A stretch of 64,000 nucleotides of DNA from Aplectana chamaeleonis (Eukaryota; Nematoda; Chromadorea; Rhabditida; Cosmocercidae): the NCBI GenBank assembly GCA_029168955.1, contig JAPDOI010001703.1, forward strand, positions 87,186-151,185. Reading direction: 5' to 3'. This document shows positions 21,268 through 32,697 of this stretch, piece after piece. Every line of letters begins with the position of its first letter. The first letter of the stretch is position 1. The translations under genes were made by a program, and so were the position numbers. The notes beneath the pieces were generated by a model, which was given only the letters and a program-made list of their open reading frames with translations, searched no databases and had not been told where the DNA came from.

Positions 21268-24200
21268 TTAAACTTTCGCTAGACCGGCTACGATGGCATG
21301 CTCGATTCCGCACTCGTTGAGACCTCGGACAATACGGAAGTAACCTGAAAAAGCGTTCTCGACCTTAGTTACCAGCATTGCATCCTCGTAAACCAGTATT
21401 GCTTGCTCACCGTTCTCTCCCCAGTCAGTGTTCCACGAGTTGGCCACGAGCCAGTATGGAGTCTTGTTGTCAACACCCCATCCAAGAATCTTGACGGCAT
21501 GACCACCAACTTCTGCTCCACCGGTGTGCTGAACAAGGTTCATCCTCCCACCCGTCCATTTCATCAAGAGTTCCTGTTTTCTGTTTAAAGGCAGCATACA
21601 CGCTCGCAAACATGTTCGAGATAACAGCATAAATATAGAACCGCACGGCCCCTACCATGTCGTCAACGGCTTTTGAGGCGTCGAAAACCATCGAGGATGA
21701 CAGGATTTGACCATCCCTGTCACGCACGCCCGTATTTTCACACCCTTGGAGTAACAGAATAAAAGTTGAACCTGAGAAAACATGTGATAATTGAGAGTGA
21801 TAGCACTATCAAAAGGGAGTGCACAAGAGAAACAGCTCGATTTACTTGAATATAACATGTCTACATACCGATTAACTCTCGTCCACTTTTAAGAATGCCG
21901 CTCTGCTCCGGCTGGCTTTCGAAAATGGAGGATTTCATCAGTGCACAAACATGTAATATCCAGGTAAATCGAGCTATTTCTCTCGTGCACTCCCTTTTGA
22001 TAGTGCTATCTATCACTCTCAATTATCACATGTTTTCTCAAGTTTAAATTTTCATTCTTTTACTCGAAGGGGTGTGAAAATACGGGCGTGCGAGATACGA
22101 TTGCTCAAATATTGTCATCCAGGATGATTTCTAGCGCTTGAGACGTCGTTGACGACATGATAGGGGCCGTGCGGGCCTATTTATGCTGATATCTCGACCA
22201 TTCTTGCGAGCGTGTATGCTGCATTTAACGTCTGACTCACCACATAGACTCCTCCAGTATACTGATAGAAGTCTTCGTAGACGGTGTAGGCAGCCTCAAC
22301 CGGTCCATTCGTCATGATTTCCTTCTGAATTCCAGCAACAGTCTTGGCTACATGATATGCAGACGCTCCTGGAATCCACCTCATTTCATTTTTTTTTCAT
22401 TTTCTGTTTCTTCGATGAATTTTTTCCATTGATCAATGTTCTGTTAAACACTCAAATTACTGAGGCAGTAAGGCACTAGTAGCTGCTCTGAGAGTTTTGG
22501 CGGAAGGATTGCGTTGAAATAGCAGAGATTTAGCCCGCCAGGCACTGCAGCGGCTCCTGGGGGGTCATTTCTCGGCTATTTCGCGGCTCTTTCTCGGCTT
22601 TTTACGAAACGGACAAGAAATAGCCGAGAAATAACTGAGAAATATTAGAGAAATCACGAGAAGTAACTAAGACGCAGCCGTCGCCGGCTCGCAGAGCAGC
22701 CAGCCGGGGCCTCCAGAGGCTGAGCAAGGTGCAAGTATTTCAAACTCGGGTAATTCAACCGATCGATGGAGGTGCTGACTTCTGAATCATGCCTTCGGAA
22801 TGCGTCGTATACTTTCATGGAGAGCATTATTTCTCGGCTATTTCGCGGCAAATGCTCTCTGAGTGACGTAATGAAAGGCATATTTTGTTTCGATTCCATC
22901 GCGTGTGTGCTCGCGTACGCTGCCCTCTCCTCCACCACACTCCCGCTGTTTCTTCCCCTCGCTCTGCACACGTATACTCGACGCGGAATAATTCGTCGGA
23001 TCAGTGTTCTGTGCAGAAGACGTAGAGTCTCGAATACATAGACACGCTTAGACGTAGACTGCTCGAGCATACACCGATTCGATAAACAATTTCGCGTCGA
23101 TGGCACGCGAGGGAACCACGTATATTTGACGCCCAAATGGTATAGTGACCTTGTCGGAGAAAAATTGCGGTCCGCACATGCGGACAGCCGCTGTTGCAGC
23201 ACTCAGCGCGATGATGTTTGTGCTAGGACCACTGCTTTCCGGTACGATTACCTCTTTCCTAGCACGATTATCATCATGCTGCGTGCTGCAACAGCGGCTG
23301 TCCGCAACTGCGGACCGGAATTTGGCTACGAGAACGAAAGTATTCAGTATATAAGCTTAGGATTTTTGAGCGACTACCGTACACTTACCGTAATGCTTGT
23401 CGTCTGCGTAGGAAGTGGAATAGCCATCAATGCACTGGTCCGTGCAGACTGGGGTGTCGTACTCATTCGTTGGACAGGATCCGAAGTAGGTCTCGTTGGC
23501 GTGGTGACCACATGGAGGAATCGGGTACGGCTTGCATCCGGACTGAAAGTTTCTAGTGATTTGTGTTCATTCCGAGAATGATATCCTTATTTTCCCTCGC
23601 ACCACAAGCCTAATTTGCCTTTTTTAAAAATATTTTCGGAAAAAAACTTTGTTTCCTGCGGGGGCCAGATTATATCCATACCTGAGACTCGTACGATCCT
23701 CCTGTGCAGATGCCAGTATTCACCCAGTATTTCCATGCTTGGATGGGGTAACCTCCCTGGCATCTAAAATGGAGATATTGTACAGAAAATACTCGTATTA
23801 GATTCCACCAGACGTTGTCCAAATATCGACTTCTCGATTAGCTTATCCGCTAACTTTTTCGAATTTGGTTTTCCTGCACGACTGCGACATTCTTCGTAGG
23901 TGTTATTTTTTTAGCGCAGTTAAGCGCCTCAAGTGCGTGTTAAAAGCGGTGTTTACGATAAAATTCGTCTGTGTTTTTTGCCGGAAATCGAAAGGTTGGG
24001 GTTTCATTGGAGCAACAGGGTCGAAAGAACGAATAAAAACTCGAAAGAGCCCGTATTTGCTCTCAGATTCGCTCGCACTAGTTCTTTCCACTCGCGGTCG
24101 AGTTTTCCATGGACGAGTTTGGTCCACATTAATGGTCCAGCCTCGCCAAACCTCTGCGGGTGGTGGCCATCGTGTAATTCAACTCTGAGGCCCCGGTCAT

Positions 24201-27200
24201 AGTTGGATGAGCAGACGTCTCCAGCCCGGTCGATACACACAGAATGCATTGGAAATGGGATGCAAAAATCACTCGGTGTATCCCCCCCCCCGCACCCCCC
24301 AACACCCACCCGGTCGATACGTATGAACAACATGGTGAGGTGAAGCTGGGAAAGTCACCCGGTGTATCCCTCCAACACCCCCGCTCCTCCCAACACCCAC
24401 CCGGTCGATACGTATGTTTAAAATGATGGAGTGAGGTTGAGAAAATCACTCGGTGTATCCATGCAATACGTGGATGACGGCGGATGAGAAAATCACCGGG
24501 TGGGCGGGTCGATGATAAAACATTGCGTATCACTAGAAAGCTAACCTTACTGCTACCTCCGTTACTTCACCATACTCTCACTCACTATTTCTCTGAACAG
24601 GTGCAATCCTGTTGGCCACGTAATCATCGTCATATCTAGTTGGATACACCGAGTGATTTTCTCAACCTCACTTCATCATTCTAATCATACGTATCGACCG
24701 GGTGGGTGTTGGGGGGAGTCGGTGGGTTACAGATGCAAATAGCACCAACTCTGACCGGGGCCTAAGGGGTGGTGGCCATCGTGTAGAAGAGGTGAGAGAA
24801 ACGAGAGAGACGCAACCAGGGATGAGCGGAATAAAAATATGAAATTTCGGAAATCGGTTTTCGGGTTTCGGAACAAAAATTTTTTTCTCGGGTTTCGAAA
24901 ATCGGGCGCGAAACGCCTGAAAATGCGCGGAAATGCGGTTTTCGGAACGCGAAACGCGGAAAAATTCAGAAATCATCTAGGGTTTTCTTACTTCCCAGAT
25001 GACATGATATTTTCGCACTCCACGGCGTTTTCTGCGGTTTGCGGAATGCGGAACGCGGAATGTCAAAAACGCGCGGAACTGCGAGTTTCGGAACGCGAAA
25101 CGCGGAGCTCCGCTCATCCCACGCAACTAGTGGGCTGTCGCTAGCCCCGTGTTGCGTTCAATCAGGTACCTCGCCCCTCCCCCGTTTCTCTCGCCTCTTC
25201 AGGGTTGGAATACCCGATGACCACCAACCCACCTCTGCTGGCATCAGAGTGCGAACGCGCCTAGGATTTAGGATTGGAGCGCTTTTACAGTCTCCGCGCA
25301 ACTCGTCCAGCAGCGAAATTTCCCCTCGAGGAACAAAGCCCACTTTTGAGCTTTTCCATCGAATTTTCATCGGTTTCTTCTTTTTTTCAGGGGACAGTCA
25401 GGCTCCATACTTTCGTTTTCTGCCCAAAACTGAAAAAACGATTCTTATCGTGGTCACTGCCTTTAAACAGGTTCTCTCCCTGATCACCAACCAGTGTACA
25501 GTTGGTATGGATCCTAGTGATACTCCGCGTTCCCTATTGAAGGCTGGCGCAAACCCGGCGACATATGCTATAACATAAGTGCACCGAGTTTGCGCCAAAC
25601 TTTAATAGGGAACGCAAAGTATCTCTAGGATTCATGCCGACTTTACCTACAGTAGGCACAGATCGCACTGATACTTTGCGTTCCTTATTGTGCGTTGGCG
25701 CAAACTCGGTGCACATATGTACATATGCGCACCGAGTTATAAGATAATTCGATCTCACTTACCCATCGCCACATTTCTTTCCGCAGCATGACAGAACATC
25801 ATCGGCTGAGACAGTAACCTGAATAAAGGCACAATTATGCATTCTACTCCTATTCGCACAACTTGTGGAGTTGTTTGTGGTTCGGAAAAAGGACGTGTTA
25901 ATAGACAAGTTATTCATCTTCATGGCGGAAAATCGTTTAACCCATTCACGACCACGCCTAATTTTGAGTGACAGCACGTTCGGACCGCGTGCAATATTGC
26001 GTCACCGTACAACGTGTCCCACTGGTGGGACACGCTGGCTTGTATAGTGTCCCACGGGTAAATGCTTTTACATTTTTGTGTCTACATTGTAGCTAGCAAC
26101 AATGGTTCTACAGTTTCAGAGTTTGAGCTTCCGAGACGCTTTCGTTATTGAGAAACAGTTACTCAAAAAAAATAAACGGGGTCAACTGAGCTGCAACGCT
26201 TTTAGAAAAATAAACGAGTTTCAAATGATAAGTTCCTACTAAGCAACCTAAAAACTAGCAATAGAAGGAAAATAAATCAAAAGGTGCTTAAGTTACTTTG
26301 CAGCCGTTTTTTCCTCTACTCGAGCGCACCTGATTTTATAAAAGTCTAGATATGTATGTTGTTGCACTTGACCCAGTGATGGACCACGGGGTTTTTATTC
26401 AATTCTTGGGAAAGTCAATACATTGATCATATGTAGGTTCAAAAGTTCAATCTTGTGGCGGAGAAATCGATTTTTCAAAAGCGTTTCCCACCGGTGGGAC
26501 ACGTGGTCCGAAGTGATGGTCAACGCGTGTCCCACCGCTGGGAAACGTGGTTGTGAATGGGTTAATGTGTTACACCTATTTACCTGTGTTTTTCCATTGC
26601 TAGCAATGCAGATTCGGTCGGACATTGCTTCAGCAGCTCCGAAAGCCCAGCAGGATCCTGAAAACCGGGCCGCAGTGACACTTCGCTCTCTCATTAATCC
26701 CTGCGGAAATTTGGAAAAATTCAATATTGTAAAAAGACTGACCGCAGTCCGATTGGTCCCGAATGTTCGAAATTGACGAGCATTGTGGCCACTGTGTGCG
26801 AGCATCGAAGCTGGAAAAGTTGGGGCTCTTACTATTATACCTAAGCCTATTCTCAATGCAATATTGAATCCCAGCGAAAAATTTCGTATACTGCTAAAAT
26901 ACTAAGGTTCAATCTCTCAAAAACTGATTTCAGTTGAATGGTCAATACAATTCAGGGATAACCTCACAAATCTACCGGCTTCCGAAGTCAATATTGCCAA
27001 AAAGGGTTACCGAAAACAGAGCGCGTGACCGGCTTAGGACCACATGGGTGTGGGTGGGGGACACATGTAGCGCAGTGGGAAGAGGCGCCACTGTCGCCTC
27101 ACACAGTAGAGTTTGATGAGCGCCCATGACGAACCAACCCTGCTGTTCCACTGGAGTCGGTGAGGCTGATACCAATTTCATCTAGGGAGATAAAATATTG

Positions 27201-30200
27201 ATTCAAGTTGCGGTTTTTAATAGAAGCCATCGAGTAGGGTTCAGCATACGATAGTTTTATCCGCTACTATTCGAGGAAGGTGCTACAATTTGGAGTAGGT
27301 TCGTTTAGCTTTGGTTTCCAACCCGTTCTTCTGTTTGGTTTAACACAATTCTACGCAACTGAGGCTATCCGAACCCATTATCCAATGATCTCCAGCATCT
27401 AGCTCAGGGGTGTGCGGCAAAGGAATTGCCGGCAAACGGCAAAATCAGTTTTTTTGCTATAATACACCAACATTTGTTTAGTCGTGTGGTGTTACACGCA
27501 ATAACGTCGGCATGGATCGTGAAGAGACTTCGCGTTCACTGTTGAAGGTTGGCACAAACTCGGTGCCATATGCTATAACATAGGTGCACCGAGTTTGCGC
27601 AAACCTTCAACAGTGAACGCGAAGTCTCTTCACGGTCCATGCCGATGTTATGTACCCGTTACTATGTGCCTTGCGTTTCACTAGAATTACAGGAAGAGAA
27701 AATCCCGTAAATTAAAAGCTACTTGAAAGCCTCAGGTGATCAGAGAATGCCAGTAGCGCTGTTCTATATGTGATCTGTATAGGAGTCAGTAGCAAGTAGT
27801 ACACTCAGGGTCAGGCTTGAGCAGGCTGTTGCGAACGGTGACTGAAATTTTACGACCCCCCCTGGTGACCTAAATTTTTACGAACCCTCTAGGGTGAAAA
27901 AAATTTCATGACCAAGATTTTTACGAACCCCCTCCCTGAAATGGAGAAATGGTTCCGATGCAATACACGGCGTCTCTACTTTCCGAGTGGTTTAGAGATT
28001 CCGAAATATTTACGAACCCCCCCTCAGAAAAAGTTTTCATTTTTTTTTCGAAAAGTTTTCGAAAAGCCCTGCTCAGGGTTCTCTTTGTCGCTCACTGGAT
28101 ATGGTTTCACTTGTGAAGCTACAGAAGTGGAGTGAGATTAGTCTAGTTGTATGCAGTGTTCACAATAGAAGCAAATTTTGAACTTCCACTGGAAATCAAG
28201 AGCTCCGAAGGTCTCGTTGATCGATTGCACAGAATGAGAGAATCTGGTGACAATTCGACTGTTGCATGCGACGCGCGCGACGGAAAGCCGCTGCGCTCAC
28301 GTGGCCGCTGGAGCGCCGCGTGCAGTGGGTTTAGATAGCCGGACTGCTCTTGGGCGCTTCCATTTCTGTGTATTCGGTCTACAAGCCGTCACGAGGCCTA
28401 TTACGACAACAATGTCGGTTAAAAGCGAGCAATAAGTCGCTTTAAACGGTCCCAAACTTAAATGTGGTATGTTCGTACTATACATTGGATCCGAATCAAA
28501 AAATTTCGGATACTCGGATTTCGGATAACTCAAAAATCAAAGGTCTTAGATATCCGACTCAAATGGATAGATTCAAAATAACAACATCGGATAATCCGAG
28601 TCATTCGGATAGGGAGGCTAAACGGATATTCGGATCTCGGACCGATCCGGAAATTAGGTTTTTTCGATGACTCGGATTTTGGATGACTCGGAATTTGACC
28701 TTTTTTCGATCAGTCGGAATCCGAATATCTGAGTCGGATATCCAGTCGGATACAAGTTGGTATATTGCACTCTGGCTGAAATTTTCAAGAAAAAAAGGTT
28801 TTCTACCGTACCACGATAGAACATTTCATTGGTAATCATCTTTATATTGAAATATTTGCAAGCCAATCCTATTTTTAAAAAAGTGTTCATCAATTTTGTA
28901 AACACCCGTGAATTCCTGTCTGAACCTGCCCGTTCGATCAATACACATGGTTTTTGGGAGACAACCGTACCACCAATGCGCCATACTCGCAAGAACAAAT
29001 CAAACGAAGAGGAACAATGCCTTATATGCGCAAAATCTACGCTGACGATGCGTAGAAATACGCGGGAAATTTCACACTGTGCGCCAATCGTATGTCTGTA
29101 GTGTCTCATGCAAACTGGGGCGTCGACAACAGGTTGATCCGCCCACCATGAGCCACCGCTGGCCAAAGCGCCGATATTTGGTAGGGCCGTGGCCGCTAGT
29201 TATGGTCTGGTCGAGCTGTTGTACAGCTAGCGATTTGCGCTCTAGATAAAAGGAAAGTATACGGCAGGGCAGCCGGTTCAATTACTCAGGTTTGGGGTAT
29301 AGGCCCCGCCCTGCATCTGGAGGCCCTGCCCATCCGGTGGCGGCCGCAGTGGAGGCTGGGCGACCCAGCCGCGACGCGTGTCAGTGTGCTGACCGCGACG
29401 CGTGCCGGTGTGCCGACCGCGACGCGTATTGGTGTGCCGACCGCGATGCGTGTCGGTGTAAAGTAGTTCCTGGATGAAACAGTCCTGCAGGATGTGAACT
29501 GCTGCTAAATAGACTGCTAAACGCGACAAATCGAAATGTCACCAGCCCGAAAACAAGGTAAACAGCCCGACAACATCGGAATGTCAACAGCCCGGCAGCA
29601 AGGACAACAGGGGGCAACGGGCAGGTGACGATGTGCGCGATTTGAGTGGTCAACAGGGAGCGGTCTGTCAACAACTTAAAGGGCTACAGTAGAACGAAAT
29701 CCGCATGGCTACAGTAGAACGAAATATCGAGTCGTGACATCAGATACACTTTTTTGGGTAACAGCATATCAGCCGAATCTACCGATATCCGACTCATTAT
29801 CCGATGCGAATCATCATATATTTCGGATATTCGGTATCCGAATCATTATCCGACTCACAGCACATTTCGGTAATTCAGATTTTAAATCAAACCGATTTTG
29901 GGGTTTTTTCGGTGAATCGGATTTTGAGTCATGAAAATTTCGGTTCATTCGGATGGATATCCGAAAATGAGTGAGTCGGATCCAATGTATAGTTCGTACC
30001 ACCCACTTCTCCTGGTGCTACAGAGGAAGTGGGTGGGGCGAGCACACCACGTTCAAGTTTCGGGGCAGCATATGTGCTGCAATTATTATCTTTTTTTTAC
30101 TCTTTACACCGTTTCTTAACAAACTCAGCTCTGCCACTGAGTCAACTCTTCGTTTCAGCTATGAATCTCGAAATCGAAAATATTATTGAACCTTGCCTCT

Positions 30201-32201
30201 AATGACCGCTGTGAACACTGGTAAATTCAAAAAAAGCCGGACAAAGTGTTTGCAGATTTTATCAACTTCCTGCCCCAATAATGACCATCAGCCCACCAAC
30301 AGACTATAGGAGGACAGATTCATACGAAATCTCAACCGGTTTGTATATTTAAAAACAGTGTTCATGATGATTTTCTTACCCGAGTTTTCCATTCAAAACA
30401 ATGCGTTGGCAACCAAGTGTTACCAAAATTACGAAGAAACAGCGAGAAACACACGAGTCTTATTTCGACGACACTATTCTCTGGCCTGGACTAGTTGTCC
30501 GATTCGATGAACATGTTCACGGTGTTTGTCACCGATAAAAAATGGGCCTAATCAAAAACGGAAGAAAATTCTAGGCAAACCAGTATTCGTTAGGGTCTGA
30601 AGGAAAGTACGAAGCAACAGAGATTGCAAAAGACGGTCCCACATAAGATTTTATTGCCGCAGCGAACAGTACCTGTGAAACTTATTAGGCGGGGTGGGAT
30701 TTGAGAATTTCGTGCCCTTCTAGTGCGTTTTTCTCAATTTCTTCGTCGTTTCACTTCTACCCGAGGGCCAAACAATCTAATCAGCGATTGTTTTCAAAAT
30801 GAAAGATTACCGTGAACACGGCCTTCAAATAGCTGCTTTCACGCTACAACTTTGATTAGCACTTGGTTTTGTATTCTTGGAACTTGCAGGAATCTGAATG
30901 CTTCCGGAAAAGGTTTTTTTTGCAAATTTAACATTTCTAAGTGGTTAAGAGTTTGATAATTGAAAAAAGACATTTGGGGGCTCATAAACAACTTAGAACT
31001 TGAACGAACTTCTCTGATTACTTCGTCAAGAGTTTATAAGAGAGTTTATATTCTCATCAGTTACCAATTTAATGGGTACAATTACACATTACATCAGCTG
31101 GAACTAGTCAAAATATTTATTTGTAGCAGTTTCGAATCGCTGACCAATACACAAACTGCCAGAAGGGCAAATTCTTTTGTTTTAACGTCTTTTTGCCGAA
31201 AAATTGCCGTTTTAGACGAAAATTTCGGCAAACGGAAACGGCAACGGCAAGCCCCAAAAATGGCCAGCAAACGGCAAACGGCAATTACCGCACACCCCTG
31301 GTCTAGCTGTTTCCAGATCAACTTTTTTCCTCACTTTCACTGCTGCGGTCTATAAAACAGGACCTATTCCTCTACTTTCTTCTCTGAGAATCTCCCAAAA
31401 GCCCTACAGCGTTATGAAACTATGTTCAGGGGATATTCCTGAGAGACTGCGAGAGTAATGATCGATAGTTTTCTCTCCGGATTCGTAGAAAAGGCAGCCA
31501 CAGAACGTTTCTCAACTTACCTGTCAGGAATATCCGCATCGATGTTCAGTTCCTCTTCTGCTGGGATATCAATGTCGACGTATTTCACATCCATGAGCTT
31601 AGCCTTCATTGACTCCGTGCTCATTTTCGATGGAGCAGCCTGAAAGAATTATGGTTCATTTTTTTCTTACTACAGTTCACCATGAACAGGAAATTTTCTG
31701 AGAACCCACCTTGAAGAGTTTCTGGTTCAGGTTGACATAATCAGCGAGAGCTTGACCAGTCAGGCTTTCAGCCTCCTTAGGAATAACTCGATTGCGAAGT
31801 GCGTCTGAAGTCAATGTCAATCATGTAGAACAGAAGACAACTTTGAAGTTATCTTCATTTTTTAAAGGTTTTAAAAAAAGTGCATACAGTAACTCACCGA
31901 GGATGTCGTGTTTCTGTACGGAGAAGGCATTCACAGCCACAAGACCAACAGCAGCAAGAAGAAGAACCCTCTGAAAAAGCAAGGGTACGCAGGATAGAGG
32001 AAAGACCATGTTGACATTCTTTATATGACTGGTATGCCGCACACACACAGCTAACTCTTTGTATACTTGATCACGATACGTACATAAAGTGACAGAATAA
32101 GGTAATTCTTTTTGTCTGGCAAGAGACATTTATTGGCCAAGCAGCTTCATCAGAACTTCCCGGAATCGGATTACTGGAAAAATTTGAACGCCACTTACCA
32201 T
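21268..32201 (-). CDS. Cathepsin B-like cysteine protease, complete 12-exon gene (348 aa)
   Basis: Exons (minus strand): 32,199-32,201; 31,898-31,970; 31,710-31,804; 31,521-31,639; 26,743-26,810; 26,584-26,657; 25,763-25,818; 23,682-23,763; 23,389-23,542; 22,241-22,368; 21,411-21,528; 21,268-21,344. All junctions obey GT-AG and phase, giving 348 residues, normal for a preprocathepsin B (papain family C1A). Residues 1-16 ([16 protein letters not shown]) are a signal peptide, followed by a propeptide to about residue 95. Catalytic residues are Cys122 (DQSDCGSCWAFG), His294 ([11 protein letters not shown]) and Asn314. The occluding loop has His203-His204 (CGHHANETY), suggesting peptidyl-dipeptidase activity. 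Residues 309-322 fit the motif proposed for blood-feeder hemoglobinases. A gut haemoglobin-digesting role is inferred; NET is a possible glycosylation site. Confidence 0.94.
21585..22228. mobile_element. TTAA-flanked MITE, type C, filling cathepsin intron 10
   Basis: TTAA-AGGCAGCATACACGCTCGC at the left and the inverted GCGAGCGTGTATGCTGCAT-TTAA at the right, with long inner arms (GATAGTGCTATC region, CCGTATTTTCACACCCTTGGA and inverse). It occupies 644 of the 712 bases of intron 10 and ends only 12 bases from the splice donor. Confidence 0.8.
23157..23328. repeat. Foldback in cathepsin intron 9
   Basis: ATTGCGGTCCGCACATGCGG ... GCTGTTGCAGCAC is mirrored by GTGCTGCAACAGCGGCTGTC ... TGCGGACCGGAATT. 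The arms are about 60 bases. The termini resemble family H (CCGGAATTTGGC). Confidence 0.6.
23940..25466. mobile_element. 1.5-kb TTAA-flanked element, type B ends, composite
   Basis: The left end is TTAA-AAGCGGTGTTTACGATAA, and the inverted right end reads TTATCGTGGTCACTGCCT-TTAA. It lies in cathepsin intron 7. Inside are a foldback with about 90-bp tandem units (CACCCGGTCGATACGTATG, 24,170-24,790) and a hAT-like MITE at 24,817-25,120. Confidence 0.6.
24817..25120. mobile_element. Short hAT-like MITE with 7-bp flank repeat
   Basis: CAGGGATGAGCGGA opens the element and TCCGCTCATCCC closes it, with ACGCAAC directly outside both ends (24,810-24,816 and 25,121-25,127). The interior is diverged repeats of GGAACGCGAAACGCGGA. 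CAGGG-type ends and 7-8 bp target duplications are typical of hAT elements. A one-ended relative ends near 42,434 (GGAATTCCGCTCATCCCTA). Confidence 0.65.
25505..25640. repeat. Palindrome, family F copy
   Basis: GATACTCCGCGTTCCCTATT pairs with AATAGGGAACGCAAAGTATC around the shared core CATATGCTATAACATAAG. A second fragment (GTTGGCGCAAACTCGGTGCA) follows at 25,660-25,740, just before cathepsin exon 7. Confidence 0.65.
27501..27651. repeat. Near-perfect 151-bp palindrome, family F copy
   Basis: ATAACGTCGGCATGGATCGT begins and ACGGTCCATGCCGATGTTAT ends it. The arms of about 65 bases have very few mismatches around the core CCATATGCTATAACATAGG. This is the best-preserved member of the family. 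Confidence 0.8.
28464..30003. mobile_element. 1.5-kb TIR element with TCGGAT arrays
   Basis: GTGGTATGTTCGTACTATAC at the left pairs with GTATAGTTCGTACCAC at the right. Both ends then run into about 250 bases of degenerate TCGGAT/ATCCGA words in opposite orientation. Subterminal arrays of short words are common transposase-binding regions in DNA transposons. The middle contains an interspersed GACGCGTGTCGGTGTGCCGA type tandem (29,370-29,460) with about 24-bp units. Confidence 0.65.
30349..30828. mobile_element. TTAA-flanked MITE, type B
   Basis: TTAA-AAACAGTGTTCATGATGATT at the left, and CCGTGAACACGGCCT-TCAA at the right. The interior (ATGAACATGTTCACGGTG, CTTATTAGGCGGGGTG, CGTTTCACTTCTACCCG) matches 35,758-36,245 and 45,717-46,198. 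Confidence 0.7.
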
Positions 32202-32245
32202 GTAGTCAAAGGAACGAGAGCTGATTTTTTTGAGATAACGCTCAG

Positions 32246-32253
32246 CTTTTATA
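32246..32253 (-). promoter_or_regulatory. TATA box of the cathepsin gene
   Basis: TATAAAAG on the minus strand lies 45 bases upstream of the start codon, leaving room for a 5' UTR of about 15-25 bases if transcription starts 25-30 bases downstream. The first coding exon then holds only ATG before the donor GTAAGT. Confidence 0.6.
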
Positions 32254-32364
32254 CTAATTTCGGCTGGGTGCGTCAATGCGCCAAATTCGTCTTCATTTAG
32301 TTTTATCGCACGTTTTACAACCCGAATGTAGTCCAACACTAACGATAAAAGTTCTGGTAGCACC

Positions 32365-32373
32365 TCTTATCAG
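32365..32373 (-). promoter_or_regulatory. GATA-factor site (CTGATAAGA) upstream of the cathepsin gene
   Basis: The minus strand reads CTGATAAGA about 165 bases upstream of the start codon. This is the extended GATA motif bound by intestinal GATA factors such as ELT-2 in Caenorhabditis. It supports gut expression of the protease; that is inference. Confidence 0.5.
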
Positions 32374-32697
32374 GGAAATTGCTGTTGTCGTAAAACGTCC
32401 CGAGATCAAAGCATAGTGAGAATCTTGCTTTGCTCGACTTTAGGTTTTCTTAAGGACATCGTATGCGCGGAAAGCCATAGAATCTTTTTTCATGTTTTTA
32501 TATAGTTTGGCCTCTTGAGTGAACAAAAATGTCGAAACAGCCCCTGAATAGCCTTCATTTCAGAAGAAAAGCCAGTTTGAATACAATGTAAAAACGGATT
32601 TGAAGTTCGCGCCTAAATTTTCTGCATTTGGAGCTCGTACCATAATTGTTATCCGTGTTGTTTGACGGTCGCCTCAACAAAGGCTAGATGACTCAGA

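Larger units (their letters stand above)
27415..31300. mobile_element. 3.9-kb hAT-like composite element in cathepsin intron 5 region
   Basis: The left end CAGGGGTGTGCGGCAA and the inverted right end TTACCGCACACCCCTG are bounded by 8-bp direct repeats ATCTAGCT (27,407-27,414) and GTCTAGCT (31,301-31,308), 7 of 8 identical. This is the signature of a hAT insertion. Subterminal GGCAAACGGCAA words repeat near both ends. No transposase is visible. It carries nested elements at 27,501-27,651, 28,464-30,003 and 30,349-30,828, and makes up most of the 4.7-kb intron between cathepsin exons 4 and 5. Confidence 0.75.

Noticed and set aside
24230..24780. Possible CRISPR-like spaced direct repeats (CACCCGGTCGATACGTATG)
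   Set aside because: Only about three units with an inverted fourth, inside a nested DNA element in a eukaryotic intron. It is a minisatellite and foldback, not a CRISPR array.
24129..25578. Proline/arginine-rich frames in cathepsin intron 7
   Set aside because: They are translations of minisatellite and hAT-MITE sequence.
26972..27181. Candidate extra cathepsin exon (minus strand, [10 protein letters not shown])
   Set aside because: The flanking exons 26,743-26,810 and 31,521-31,639 already join in phase and no propeptide sequence is missing. This interval has repeat-like inverted words (AGGCGCC, GTGGGTG).
28654..29166. 170-codon minus-strand frame
   Set aside because: It lies inside the TIR element with TCGGAT arrays, ends in the repeat words and has no motif; probably chance.
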